41,235 nt of DNA from Bacteroidota bacterium (GCA_021812705.1 JAKAMT010000008.1:1-41235); one strand, 5' to 3'; positions 1 through 8,645 are shown, numbered from the stretch's first letter. Notes: generated by a model not told the origin, from the sequence alone. Program-made: numbers and translations.

Positions 1-163
1 TATAATTAACGTCGCCTCTTATAACACAATTATACCACACTGAAGAATCTCTTCCAATTTCAACATCGCCTATAATTTTTGAGCCGGGCGCTACGAAAAC
101 AGTCTCATGCAGCCGCGGATAATACTCTTTATAAGGGAACAATTTTATTTCTTTTGTCATCAT
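1..163 (-). CDS. gamma-carbonic anhydrase family protein (left-handed beta-helix), 5' part only
   Basis: Only the N-terminal 54 or so codons are present; the gene runs off the left edge. The translation from ATG at 163 (or the adjacent ATG at 160) begins MMTKEIKLFPYKEYYPRL and continues through VFVAPGSKIIGDVEIG and SSVWYNCVIRGDVNY. The GDV.IG and SVWYN.V.RGD signatures are those of the first coils of the hexapeptide-repeat gamma-carbonic anhydrase/YrdA/CaiE family. The zinc-ligand histidines of the family lie further downstream and cannot be checked, so activity is unknown. It starts 33 bases after the S41 protease stop and is probably the last member of that transcription unit. No strong Shine-Dalgarno precedes the start. 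Confidence 0.8.
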   Translation of the reverse strand, partial: MMTKEIKLFPYKEYYPRLHETVFVAPGSKIIGDVEIGRDSSVWYNCVIRGDVNY

Positions 164-196
164 TCAGAAAGATTTTCAGTATAAGCAAAGAAAGAA

Positions 197-1807
197 TTAT
201 TTTTTAAAACCGCTCAGTTTTTCCGCTTCGCTGAAAAGTGTCATTGCTTTATCAAATTGTCTGTCATTTTTAAGCAGTGTGAGATACCAGCCGTTATTTT
301 TATAGAGATCCCGGGCAATAAATGCCTTCAGTCTGCTTCTTATTAATTCTTTATCGAATGAATAATCTTTTGCATTAAATTTTACTTTCTGAGACTCAGC
401 GAATTTTATAAAATATTTCAATTGAGATTCGTCTATTTGAAAATCAGAGATAAATTTATTCATATTATCTTTAAATTTATTTCTAAGCATAATGCCGTTT
501 TTGTCCAAAAAGTTCCTCACAAAAAGGTAGTAGATGTTATTCATTCTAAGCTGTACAGAATAATCGGTAAGTTTACCGTCGTCTATAATATAATCCGGTG
601 TAATGCCCCCGCCGCCGAATACTGTCCTTCCGTTTTTCGTTTTGAATTTAATCTTACCGGAATCGCTTTCCGATTTATGATCCAGATTAACAACATCGTT
701 TTCACTGCGTGATAAAATATCCTGATAATATTTTTTCTTATCCTTATAATCTCTCTGTATCTGCCTGCCGGATGGAGTATAATATTTGGCGATGGTGATT
801 CTGACGGCAGATCCGTCTGATAGCGGAATTGGTCTCTGGACCAAACCTTTTCCGAATGTGGTTTCTCCTACTATAAGTCCGCGGTCCCAATCCTGTACAG
901 CACCCGAGACAATTTCGCTCGAAGATGCCGATCCTCTGTTCACCAATATAATAAGAGGAATATTTTCATATTTGTATGTTTTTTCGGCGCGGAATTCCTC
1001 ATCGAATCTTTTCACTCTTCCCTTATTATATACAATCATTTTATTACCGTCGATAAACAAGTCCGCCACATTCGCGGCCTGATTTTCGTAACCGCCCGGA
1101 TTATTTCTGAGATCAAGGATCAATCTCTTCATCCCTTTTGCATCCAGTTCTTTAAGAGCATTAACCATCTCGTCGGAAGTAGTTTCTGCAAATTTTGTCA
1201 GGTTAATATATCCCGTAACAGGATCGACCATTAAAGAAGCATCTATCGAGAAGAGATTAATTTTATCACGCACGATATTAAAATTCAATTTGCTTTTTGT
1301 CGAAGGACGGTACACTGTTAATGCAACCGAAGTCCCTTTTTTACCGCGCAGTTTTTTAAATACGTCAGTATTTTTCCAGCCGATGCATTCTTTTCCTTCA
1401 ATCTTTACAATTCTGTCGCCAGAATTTATGCCTGCGGCTTCACTGGGTCCCCCCGTTATTGGCGATACCACGGTGATAGTATCTTTAAGGATCTGAAATT
1501 CAACTCCTATTCCGTCAAAGTTGCCCCTGAAAGTTTCTTCTTCCGTAGTTTGTTCTTCTTTTGAAATATAAACTGTGTGCGGATCAAGTTCGCTGAACAT
1601 ACCTTTTATTGCAGATTCAACTAAACGGTTGGAATTAACCGAATCCACATAATATTCATTTGTAAATTTCAGCACATCGCCGAATTTTTGAATCTGATTT
1701 TTATTTGATCCCCAGTAGAGAGAATCGCTCAACTTTATCCCCATATAGATTCCAGCAATGAGGAAAAGAAAGAGATAAGGAATAAGCTTTAAATTTTTTT
1801 TCATCAT
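197..1807 (-). CDS. S41 family C-terminal processing peptidase (CtpA/Prc-like)
   Basis: A 536-residue periplasmic or membrane-anchored serine protease. Residues 6-25 form a hydrophobic anchor or uncleaved signal, a PDZ domain lies around 90-180 (GVEF, GDRIVKIEG), and the S41 core follows. The Ser-Lys dyad is visible as Ser295 in GSASSSEIV and Lys320 in GETTFGKG, separated by 25 residues as in the characterised CtpB/Prc enzymes. LDLRNNPGG is the usual family signature. Such proteases trim exported or envelope proteins from their C-termini. The gene begins four bases after the lysS stop; AGGAAA precedes a double ATG, so the start could be 1807 or 1804. Confidence 0.93.
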   Translation of the reverse strand: MMKKNLKLIPYLFLFLIAGIYMGIKLSDSLYWGSNKNQIQKFGDVLKFTNEYYVDSVNSNRLVESAIKGMFSELDPHTVYISKEEQTTEEETFRGNFDGIGVEFQILKDTITVVSPITGGPSEAAGINSGDRIVKIEGKECIGWKNTDVFKKLRGKKGTSVALTVYRPSTKSKLNFNIVRDKINLFSIDASLMVDPVTGYINLTKFAETTSDEMVNALKELDAKGMKRLILDLRNNPGGYENQAANVADLFIDGNKMIVYNKGRVKRFDEEFRAEKTYKYENIPLIILVNRGSASSSEIVSGAVQDWDRGLIVGETTFGKGLVQRPIPLSDGSAVRITIAKYYTPSGRQIQRDYKDKKKYYQDILSRSENDVVNLDHKSESDSGKIKFKTKNGRTVFGGGGITPDYIIDDGKLTDYSVQLRMNNIYYLFVRNFLDKNGIMLRNKFKDNMNKFISDFQIDESQLKYFIKFAESQKVKFNAKDYSFDKELIRSRLKAFIARDLYKNNGWYLTLLKNDRQFDKAMTLFSEAEKLSGFKK

Positions 1808-1811
1808 TTTC

Positions 1812-3344
1812 CTATTTAATGGGTCGCATCTGAGGGAACAGCAACACGTCTCTTATAGAAGGCTGATTGGTAAGCAGCATTACAAGACGGTCTATTCCGA
1901 TTCCAAGTCCAGCAGTAGGCGGCATTCCATATTCTAGGGCGCGAACGAAATCTTCATCTATCTGATGCGCTTCTTCATCCCCCTCCTCTTTCATTTTTGC
2001 CTGGTCTTCAAATCTGCTTTTTTGATCTATAGGGTCGTTCAGTTCGCTAAACGCGTTACAGATTTCTCTTCCGAGCACAAAGCCTTCGAACCTTTCGACT
2101 AATCCATCTTTGCTTCTGTGCTTCTTGGCAAGCGGAGAAAGTTCCACAGGGTAGTCAGTCACAAATGTCGGCTGTATCAAAGATGCTTGGATTGTTGCTT
2201 CAAAGAGAAGATCGATGAGTTTTCCTTTGCTCTCTCCCCCTTCCATATCAATGTTTTTCGTCTTGAGGATTTTTATTAGTTCTTCATTGGATGCCGCGAG
2301 CACATCGATACCAACCTTGTTTTTCAGTTCGTCTACCATTGAAATTCTGTTCCAGGGCGGATTAAAATTTATTTTCTCTCCTTCGATTTCAAATTCTGTT
2401 TTGCCGAAAACATTTTTGCACAAATTAGCGACCATATTTTCAAAGAACTCCATCATCCAGACATAATCTTTGTATGCGACGTAAAGTTCAAGCATTGTGA
2501 ATTCCGGATTATGAGTCTTATCCATTCCTTCGTTTCTGAAATCTTTTGAAATTTCATATACGCCGTCGAATCCGCCTACGATGAGTCTTTTCAGATAAAG
2601 TTCATCTGCTATTCTGAGATAGAGTTCTATATCGAGCGCGTTATGGTGTGTTACAAATGGTCTTGCAGTTGCTCCGCCATACAGAGGCTGAAGAATCGGA
2701 GTCTCAACTTCAAGCAATCCGTTTTCATCAAGATATTTACGGATCTCTGTGATAATTCTTGAACGTGTCTTGAATACTTGTTTTACATCGGAATTGAGAA
2801 TCAGATCGAGATAGCGCTGCCTGTATCGAAGTTCTTTATCGGAAAATTGATCATGAATAACTTTATTTCCATTCTCGTCTACAGATTCTTTTGGAATAGG
2901 TATTGGTCTGATCGACTTTGTGAGAACCGAAAATGCTTTAGCATGAACGGATATTTCACCGGTCTTAGTTTTGAACACAAATCCTTCTACGCCGATAATA
3001 TCTCCTATATCGCAAAGTTTGAACACGTCATAATTGTCGCCGATGTCATCTTTTTTAAGATAGATTTGAATTCTTCCCTGGTTATCCTGAATATGAGCAA
3101 ATGATGCTTTGCCCATTCTTCTGATTGCCATAATTCTGCCGGCTATTTTGACTGTTTGATTTTCAAACTGATCGAAATTATTTTTTATTGTTTCCGAATA
3201 ATTATTCACATCGAAGTTATATGCGAACGGAAGAATTCCCTTGGCAATTATCTCCTTCAATTCCTGATGCCGATGCTGGATGAGAAGATTATAATCCTGT
3301 TCGGTTCCGCCCGCGTTGTTCAATAAGTCATTTTGATTTTCCAA
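1812..3344 (-). CDS. lysS: lysyl-tRNA synthetase, class II
   Basis: 510-residue class II aminoacyl-tRNA synthetase that charges tRNA-Lys in the cytoplasm. The N-terminal OB-fold anticodon-binding domain is visible (KIAGRIMAIRRMGKASFAHI). Motif 2 is FRNEGMDKTHNPEFTMLE and motif 3 is GLGIGIDRLVMLL near the C-terminus. The open frame extends upstream to 3431 over the end of dacB, but the start is placed at TTG 3344: GGAGGT sits just before it, the resulting length matches the roughly 500 residues of bacterial LysS, and the extension would be an unrelated hydrophobic stretch. It lies 28 bases after the dacB stop and is followed closely by the S41 protease. Confidence 0.97.
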   Translation of the reverse strand: MENQNDLLNNAGGTEQDYNLLIQHRHQELKEIIAKGILPFAYNFDVNNYSETIKNNFDQFENQTVKIAGRIMAIRRMGKASFAHIQDNQGRIQIYLKKDDIGDNYDVFKLCDIGDIIGVEGFVFKTKTGEISVHAKAFSVLTKSIRPIPIPKESVDENGNKVIHDQFSDKELRYRQRYLDLILNSDVKQVFKTRSRIITEIRKYLDENGLLEVETPILQPLYGGATARPFVTHHNALDIELYLRIADELYLKRLIVGGFDGVYEISKDFRNEGMDKTHNPEFTMLELYVAYKDYVWMMEFFENMVANLCKNVFGKTEFEIEGEKINFNPPWNRISMVDELKNKVGIDVLAASNEELIKILKTKNIDMEGGESKGKLIDLLFEATIQASLIQPTFVTDYPVELSPLAKKHRSKDGLVERFEGFVLGREICNAFSELNDPIDQKSRFEDQAKMKEEGDEEAHQIDEDFVRALEYGMPPTAGLGIGIDRLVMLLTNQPSIRDVLLFPQMRPIK

Positions 3345-3347
3345 TTT

Positions 3348-3353
3348 ACCTCC
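3348..3353 (-). promoter_or_regulatory. ribosome binding site fixing the lysS TTG start
   Basis: Read on the minus strand this is GGAGGT followed by AAA and TTG. It is the only strong Shine-Dalgarno sequence near the gene and supports TTG 3344 over the longer open frame. Confidence 0.7.
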
Positions 3354-3372
3354 AGAGAGTGCTTTAAGTGCA

Positions 3373-4881
3373 TTAATTTCTATTAAAATTAACCAGGCGC
3401 TGGCATACATTATCTTCAAGATATTTAACAAGTGAAGAAGGCGCCAGATAATTATTTACAATCATTGAGAATGCAAGCATTTCACCGCCGGCAGTTTTCA
3501 GATACCCTGATAAAGATGACACATTATTGCTGTAGCCCGCTTTGGCGCGAACATTATTTTCAGCGGATGTTCTTTTCATTCTATCTATCAATGTGCCGTC
3601 TACCCCTGCAATAGGGAGCGATTCATAAAATTTAGTGAACTCATCATTCTTGTGCATGTATGTGAGCAGGTTTATAATTTGCCTTGGTGTTACGAGATCT
3701 AATCTTGATAAACCCGAGCCGTCTGCCATTATCATATTATCCGTATTAATTCCCATCGAGCTGAAAATTTCCTGACAAGCTTTAACGCCGTTTTCAACGG
3801 TTCCATAATTATAAATTTCCAACCCGATTGTTTTTAAAATCTGCTCGCCGTAAAAATTATTGCTATTCTTGTTAAGTTCTTTTATAATTTTTTTTAAAGG
3901 CACAGATTTATGTACATATAACGGAGTTAAATCATCCGTCATTACAATTTTCTCAGAAGTTGATAAGCTGCCTGTATGTCCCTGAATAACTATCCCTTTT
4001 CTTTCAAATACCTCTTTAACCATTGTCATGAAATATGCCGTAGGATCTGTTACGGAAACATCTTCCAGGACGGGTTTAGAATTCTGCGAGATCACACCCG
4101 AGATTTCAATTTGATTTGTTCCTCTCAACCGTTTAACCGAAATCCTGGATTCTACGGAATCGCTGACGGTAGTTATTTTGCCGGTAGTGGAAAAATATTT
4201 TGTATATGGGATAAGTGAAACTTTTGCAGGGAAATTTACAATTGACGGTTCAATTTTTACTTCTATGCAGTTGTCGTTGAAGCTCAGCGCGCCGCTTGGT
4301 GGTGCAAACCATTCCGATTCATAATCAGAGAGCCAGCCTTTACCTATGCCGACATGGTCGAAATAAGAATCGTCTCCCAGTAAATTGCCGCTAACCACCC
4401 AAATCCCCTTAGCTTTCAGAGTATCAGCCCACCGTTCAAAAATTTTGGTCGGGTATCCTTCATCAAAACGGTTTGATATTGTCGGGTCGCCGGAACCTTG
4501 AATAATAAGGTCGCCTTTGAGAACCCCCTTTTCCAGATCACCGCTTCCAAAAATATTCGTTTCATACATAAATTCAGAACCGAGCAAAACAAGCGCAGCA
4601 GCACTTGTAAACAACTTCATGTTCGATGCCGGTATAAAAAGTTTATCGGCATTTCTTCTGTAAAGAACTTCTCCCGTTTTCAAGGATTTAACAATTACTC
4701 CCCATGTGGCATTGCTGAAATTAGGATCGTTAAAGTAGTCGTCCAGCTGATCTCGTAATTCCACCAGATTGCTTAGGTTCGAAGAAGATTTTTTTTCGAC
4801 GAGCGAATCTTTTTGTTGAGCAAAAGTGGCGGAAGCGATCAACAGAAAAAAGAGGAGATATTTATTTGCCATAAGTTTCAT
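3373..4881 (-). CDS. dacB: D-alanyl-D-alanine carboxypeptidase/endopeptidase (PBP4 family, S13)
   Basis: 502-residue penicillin-binding protein of the S13 (DacB/PBP4) family, trimming peptidoglycan cross-links in the periplasm. An N-terminal signal peptide ends near AQQ (residues 20-22). The catalytic SxxK is S86-N-M-K89 (PASNMKLFTS), and the SxN motif is S340-N-N342. The third motif, normally KTG, reads K447-A-G449 (RAKAGYSNN), a substitution discussed in the findings. The large insert between SxxK and SxN fits PBP4 enzymes. The gene overlaps the rluB 3' end by 20 bases; ATG 4872 (MANKYLL) is an alternative start that still gives a signal peptide. Confidence 0.92.
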   Translation of the reverse strand: MKLMANKYLLFFLLIASATFAQQKDSLVEKKSSSNLSNLVELRDQLDDYFNDPNFSNATWGVIVKSLKTGEVLYRRNADKLFIPASNMKLFTSAAALVLLGSEFMYETNIFGSGDLEKGVLKGDLIIQGSGDPTISNRFDEGYPTKIFERWADTLKAKGIWVVSGNLLGDDSYFDHVGIGKGWLSDYESEWFAPPSGALSFNDNCIEVKIEPSIVNFPAKVSLIPYTKYFSTTGKITTVSDSVESRISVKRLRGTNQIEISGVISQNSKPVLEDVSVTDPTAYFMTMVKEVFERKGIVIQGHTGSLSTSEKIVMTDDLTPLYVHKSVPLKKIIKELNKNSNNFYGEQILKTIGLEIYNYGTVENGVKACQEIFSSMGINTDNMIMADGSGLSRLDLVTPRQIINLLTYMHKNDEFTKFYESLPIAGVDGTLIDRMKRTSAENNVRAKAGYSNNVSSLSGYLKTAGGEMLAFSMIVNNYLAPSSLVKYLEDNVCQRLVNFNRN

Positions 4882-5578
4882 AAACTTTTTGAATTTCCGA
4901 TCTAGACAGGATGCGGTAGCTTCCGACAGGCAATCCTTTCGCGTTCAATCCGCCATATTCAATTCTGTTCAGTTTATCTACGAAGTAGCCTAGCGCGGCA
5001 AACATATTTTTAACAAAATGATTTCGCCCTTCTACAGCGGTGACAAAAACTTTATTCCTGGCTTCCTTAGAGATGAATTTAACTTCCACAAATCGGCTCT
5101 TTCTTTTATCAACTAGAATTCCTTTGATAAGTTTCAGCCGATCTGCTTCCTCCAGAGGTTTACTAAGCTCAGCTCTGTAAACACGAGGGATTTTATTTCC
5201 GGGATGTGTAAGATAATTTGTAAAATCGCCGTCATTGGTAAGAAGAAGAACGCCTGTTGTATCGTAATCCAATCTTCCCACTGGAAAAATCTTTTGCTTC
5301 GTCTCGATTAAATCGAGCACTGTTCTTCTTCCTTTTTCGTCGGAAGTGGAAGTTATATATCCTTTCGGTTTATTGAGAAGAAAATAAACTTTTTTTTCCG
5401 GTTTTATTTTTTCTCCGTCAAATTGGATTATATCTATATCCGGATCGACCGTGAAGGCAAGATCAATGACTATTTTTCCGTTAACGGAGATTCTGGCCTC
5501 TTTGATGATCTCTTCCGCTTTCCTTCTGGAAGCAATTCCGCATTCTGACAGATATCTATTCAATCTGGTCTTCATCAT
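4862..5578 (-). CDS. rluB: 23S rRNA pseudouridine synthase, RluB/RsuA family
   Basis: 238-residue pseudouridine synthase. An N-terminal S4 RNA-binding domain (LNRYLSECGIASRRKAEE, about residues 5-60) precedes the catalytic domain with GRLDYDTTGVLLLTNDGD, in which Asp104 is the expected nucleophile. Family members modify helix 89 of 23S rRNA (RluB) or 16S rRNA (RsuA); association with scpA-scpB and the overall sequence favour the RluB type. The start overlaps the scpB 3' end by 23 bases in another frame, so the acidic scpB tail and the basic RluB N-terminus share DNA. It starts with a double ATG. Confidence 0.93.
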   Translation of the reverse strand: MMKTRLNRYLSECGIASRRKAEEIIKEARISVNGKIVIDLAFTVDPDIDIIQFDGEKIKPEKKVYFLLNKPKGYITSTSDEKGRRTVLDLIETKQKIFPVGRLDYDTTGVLLLTNDGDFTNYLTHPGNKIPRVYRAELSKPLEEADRLKLIKGILVDKRKSRFVEVKFISKEARNKVFVTAVEGRNHFVKNMFAALGYFVDKLNRIEYGGLNAKGLPVGSYRILSRSEIQKVYETYGK

Positions 5579-6257
5579 TCATCTCTGATTCTGATTGTAA
5601 TTCGCTATCCATTTCAAGTTCATTTTGAGTTTCTTCTTCCAGTTCTGCTTCCGCTTTTTCTTCCATTCCGCTCATCATAATGCGGCGTTTCTGCTCAAGA
5701 AAATCCTCATCCTTCATGATCTCCTCAATCTCTCTTGGTTTGGGAAGGTCATTGATGGTGCGAAGGCCAAAATATTTTAAAAATTCGTCCGTTGTAACAT
5801 AAAGAAGAGGACGGCCAACGGTTTCTGCTCGGCCGCTGATAGTAACAAGATTTTTTTCCAGAAGCGTGTTTAGAGTATAATCTGAGTTTACCCCTCTTAT
5901 GGATTCAAGTTCAGGTTTGGTAAGCGGCTGCTTATAGGCAATTATTGCCAGAGTTTCTAATGCAGCCTGGCTTAATTTTCTTTTTGTCTTTTCCGTGGAT
6001 AAATATCCTACATACTTAGAGTGGTCAGGTTTTGTAGCATGAATAAAACCATGTGCAATTTTGAGAATGGTAAAAGCATTCCCGTTTTGTTCATATTTTC
6101 TGTTCAATTCATCTACAGAATTCTCCACATCTTCTTCCGTTATTTCCGTGTCCGGACCATCAAGTGCTTTGATTGCAGTAATGATATCTGACGGAGGAAT
6201 TGGATCGTCAGAGGCGAAAATAAGAGCTTCAATAACAGAGTTATAGATACTATCCAT
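5556..6257 (-). CDS. scpB: segregation and condensation protein B
   Basis: 233-residue kleisin-associated winged-helix protein that, with ScpA and SMC, forms the bacterial condensin. The family core LAIIAYKQPLTKPELE followed by IRGVNSDY and GRAETVGRPLLY is clear. The C-terminal 40 residues or so are a low-complexity acidic tail (runs of Glu, Asp and Ser), which is why the gene can overlap the rluB start. It overlaps the scpA 3' end by eight bases, implying translational coupling between the two condensin subunits. Confidence 0.96.
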   Translation of the reverse strand: MDSIYNSVIEALIFASDDPIPPSDIITAIKALDGPDTEITEEDVENSVDELNRKYEQNGNAFTILKIAHGFIHATKPDHSKYVGYLSTEKTKRKLSQAALETLAIIAYKQPLTKPELESIRGVNSDYTLNTLLEKNLVTISGRAETVGRPLLYVTTDEFLKYFGLRTINDLPKPREIEEIMKDEDFLEQKRRIMMSGMEEKAEAELEEETQNELEMDSELQSESEMNDEDQIE

Positions 6258-6969
6258 TGTTTAATCCATAAATAACAAAATCATTTAGAGTAACAGATTC
6301 TCTCAAACCTATTGTTCCTGCTTTGACCATTTCAAGCATTGCGATAAATGTTACTACAATACGAATCCTGTCTCTCATTTCAATCATTAATTCCAGGAAA
6401 CTGACGCTCCCCTTCTCGCTAATCCTGGTTGAAATGTAAGTCATCTGCTCATCAATAGTTACATTCCATTTTTTTATCTGATGAACAGGTTCTGCAGGAC
6501 GGTCCAATAAAGCTTTTTTGAAAGCTTTTATCAAGTCGTAAATGGTAATATTTTTAAGAAGAACTTCATAATCATTTAAAGTTTCCTTGGGATCCTGATC
6601 CAAATTACCACGGTAATTATATTTTCTCATATTGGATTCCATGAGGCTCATTTCTTCGGACATCTCTTTGTATCTTTTATACTCGAGAAGGGCCTTCACT
6701 AAATCCGCACGGGGATCAATCTCCTCCCCTTTTTCATCCAATTCTTTTGGAAGAAGCATTTTAACTTTGATCTGCATTAAGGTTGCGGCCATAAGAATAA
6801 AATCACCTGCTACTTCCAGATCAAGCTGCTCCAACAGATGCAAATAGGTTATAAACTCCTTCGTGATCCGGGAGATCGGAATATCATAAATATCAAGCTC
6901 GTCTCTCTTAATGAAGAAAAGGAGCAAGTCGAGAGGACCTTCGAATTCATGTAATCTTATTCTGTACAC
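6250..6969 (-). CDS. scpA: segregation and condensation protein A (kleisin)
   Basis: 239-residue kleisin subunit of the SMC-ScpAB complex. The diagnostic N-terminus FEGPLDLLLFFIKRDELDIYD and the helical segment GDFILMAATLMQIKVKMLLP are present. The start is GTG at 6969, one base past the trpS stop codon (TAA, then T, then GTG), so it is almost certainly cotranscribed with trpS and translationally coupled. The smc gene itself is not in the window. Confidence 0.96.
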   Translation of the reverse strand: MYRIRLHEFEGPLDLLLFFIKRDELDIYDIPISRITKEFITYLHLLEQLDLEVAGDFILMAATLMQIKVKMLLPKELDEKGEEIDPRADLVKALLEYKRYKEMSEEMSLMESNMRKYNYRGNLDQDPKETLNDYEVLLKNITIYDLIKAFKKALLDRPAEPVHQIKKWNVTIDEQMTYISTRISEKGSVSFLELMIEMRDRIRIVVTFIAMLEMVKAGTIGLRESVTLNDFVIYGLNNG

Positions 6970-6970
6970 A

Positions 6971-7957
6971 TTAACCTATCTTCATTTTTTGATGGACTTC
7001 AATCATTGTTGATTCTGCAATTTCTTTAGCTTTTGCTTCTCCATCATTAATAATATCTACAACTTTATTTACATTATTTTCATAACTCTTTCTTTTTTCA
7101 AGAATTGGAGCCAGCATTTCGTTTATTTTCGAAGCACATTTCATTTTACAATCAACACACCCAAGCACTCCGCTTCTGCAATTCGTATCAATTTCAGGAA
7201 CTTCAGAAGGATTAAATTTCTTATGATAAGTAAACACAAGGCAAACTTCAGGTCTTCCCGGATCATTTTTCCTCATCTTTTGCGGATCCGTGACTGCTTT
7301 TTTAAGTTTTTGTATAACGATATCCGGCGAATCGGAAAGGAGAATTGTATTGCCGACCGATTTACTCATTCGTTGTCCATCCAGACCGGGCAAACGGGCA
7401 AAATTAGTCATCTTTGCTTCAGGTTCAGGAAATATGGGAGCATCCTGGCAATATTGCGAATTAAATTTCCTTGCCAGCTCTCTTGTAATTTCTATATGCG
7501 GCAATTGATCTTCTCCGACAGGGACCACCTCTCCTTTATACAAAAGTATATCTGCTGCCTGAAGGACGGGATATCCAAGATGTCCGTAGATCAGATTTTC
7601 TATATTTAGATCTCTTACCTGCTCCTTTAGAGTGGGATTTCGCTCCAATCTAGCTTTTGTGATGAGCATCGAAAAAATTAAAAACAATTCAGTATGCTCT
7701 TTTATTTGAGACTGCCTGAAGATTGGAGATTTTTGAGGATCAAGGCCGGCAGCAAGCCAATCGGTCACCATTTCAATTGTATTTGAGTAGATCTCATCCG
7801 TTGAAAGGTTTGTGGTTAATACATGATAATCTGCAATCAAGTGATAATTTTGATATTCATCCTGAAGCGCTATCCAATTTTCAAGTGCGCCCAGGTAGTT
7901 GCCAAGGTGCATTTTGCCGGTGGGACGCATCCCGCTAAGTATTCTTTTTTTAGGCAT
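6971..7957 (-). CDS. trpS: tryptophanyl-tRNA synthetase with a probable iron-sulfur cysteine motif
   Basis: 328-residue class I synthetase charging tRNA-Trp. The HIGH-equivalent is MHLGN (residues 16-20) and the KMSKS-equivalent is RMSKS (196-200). The anticodon-binding C-terminal part contains C239-x20-C260-x6-C267-x2-C270, very close in position and spacing to the four cysteines that hold a [4Fe-4S] cluster in Thermotoga maritima TrpRS; most bacterial enzymes lack it. Length is normal. The gene starts 59 bases after the HNH endonuclease stop and leads the scpA-scpB-rluB-dacB-lysS run, so its promoter probably lies in the AT-rich gap 7958-8016, although I cannot single out one box with confidence. 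Confidence 0.97.
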   Translation of the reverse strand: MPKKRILSGMRPTGKMHLGNYLGALENWIALQDEYQNYHLIADYHVLTTNLSTDEIYSNTIEMVTDWLAAGLDPQKSPIFRQSQIKEHTELFLIFSMLITKARLERNPTLKEQVRDLNIENLIYGHLGYPVLQAADILLYKGEVVPVGEDQLPHIEITRELARKFNSQYCQDAPIFPEPEAKMTNFARLPGLDGQRMSKSVGNTILLSDSPDIVIQKLKKAVTDPQKMRKNDPGRPEVCLVFTYHKKFNPSEVPEIDTNCRSGVLGCVDCKMKCASKINEMLAPILEKRKSYENNVNKVVDIINDGEAKAKEIAESTMIEVHQKMKIG

Positions 7958-8016
7958 AAATAGAAAAATTTATTGAGCAATTAATTAGATGTGCAAAAAT
8001 AGTAAAAAAATTAAGT

Positions 8017-8520
8017 TTACGCCTGGAAAAGATATTGTTTCCAAGTATCTTCCAGTCGGCCGGCGCTATTTCTGATGAACATTATATGATTTGGGGTATA
8101 TGGCTTAACTTTCAGTTTTAATTTCGCTTCCTCAGCTGTTCTATTCCCCTTTCTATTGTTGCAGGGAAGGCATGCTGCAACAAGATTTTCCCAACTGTCA
8201 CTCCCCCCTCTGGATCTTGGGATAATATGATCAATTGTCAAAGGGAGGTCACCTCTGCCGCAATATGCGCACTTATGACCGTCTCTTTTTAGAATGTTCC
8301 TTCTTGTCAATATGATTTTTTTATATGGAAGCTGAATATAGTCGTTGAGCCGTATTACGCTTGGCCAAGGAAATGAATTTGAGACGGTATTGATTTTTTT
8401 CTTTTCGTTTTTAACAACTAACTCAGCCTTACCAAGAAAAATAAGTATGATGGCTTTTTTTACATTGCAAATAGTGAGAGGTTCATAACTTTGATTTAGC
8501 AGAAGAACTCTAGCGTTGAG
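8017..8520 (-). CDS. HNH endonuclease, about 167 residues, start codon missing or frameshifted
   Basis: The C-terminal half is a typical HNH nuclease: CAYCG, then LTIDHIIPRSRGG and CLPCNNRKGNR, giving two CxxC zinc knuckles around the DH catalytic pair. The only standard in-frame start is TTG 8310, which would give just 97 residues. However, the same frame is open and protein-like upstream to 8520 (LNARVLLLNQSYEPL, then KKAIILIFLGKAEL), resembling the N-terminus of the common 165-170 residue HNH family of this phylum. In that region no ATG, GTG or TTG occurs in frame before the stop at 8554-8556. Either the gene has lost its start, contains a one-base deletion, or the assembly has an error. 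Function is unknown; these HNH proteins are usually solitary, as here. Confidence 0.75.
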   Translation of the reverse strand, partial: LNARVLLLNQSYEPLTICNVKKAIILIFLGKAELVVKNEKKKINTVSNSFPWPSVIRLNDYIQLPYKKIILTRRNILKRDGHKCAYCGRGDLPLTIDHIIPRSRGGSDSWENLVAACLPCNNRKGNRTAEEAKLKLKVKPYTPNHIMFIRNSAGRLEDTWKQYLFQA

Positions 8521-8645
8521 CGATCCATTTGTTCCAAATTTCCGTTCGAAGACTTACCTCCGTTTGTGTTAATACACGACAGAAATATATGAAAGATCTG
8601 TTTATGAATGAACAAATATCGTAATTAGACGGAAATAAAAAAAGG

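Noticed and set aside
3345-3431. An upstream extension of lysS giving 29 more residues
   Set aside because: It overlies the dacB 3' end, is hydrophobic and unlike LysS, and the only strong ribosome binding site serves TTG 3344.
7958-8016. A trpS leader or promoter (TTGCAC with TAAATT 18 bases on)
   Set aside because: The boxes are weak in an AT-rich gap, and no Trp-codon leader peptide or T-box-like structure fits in 59 bases.
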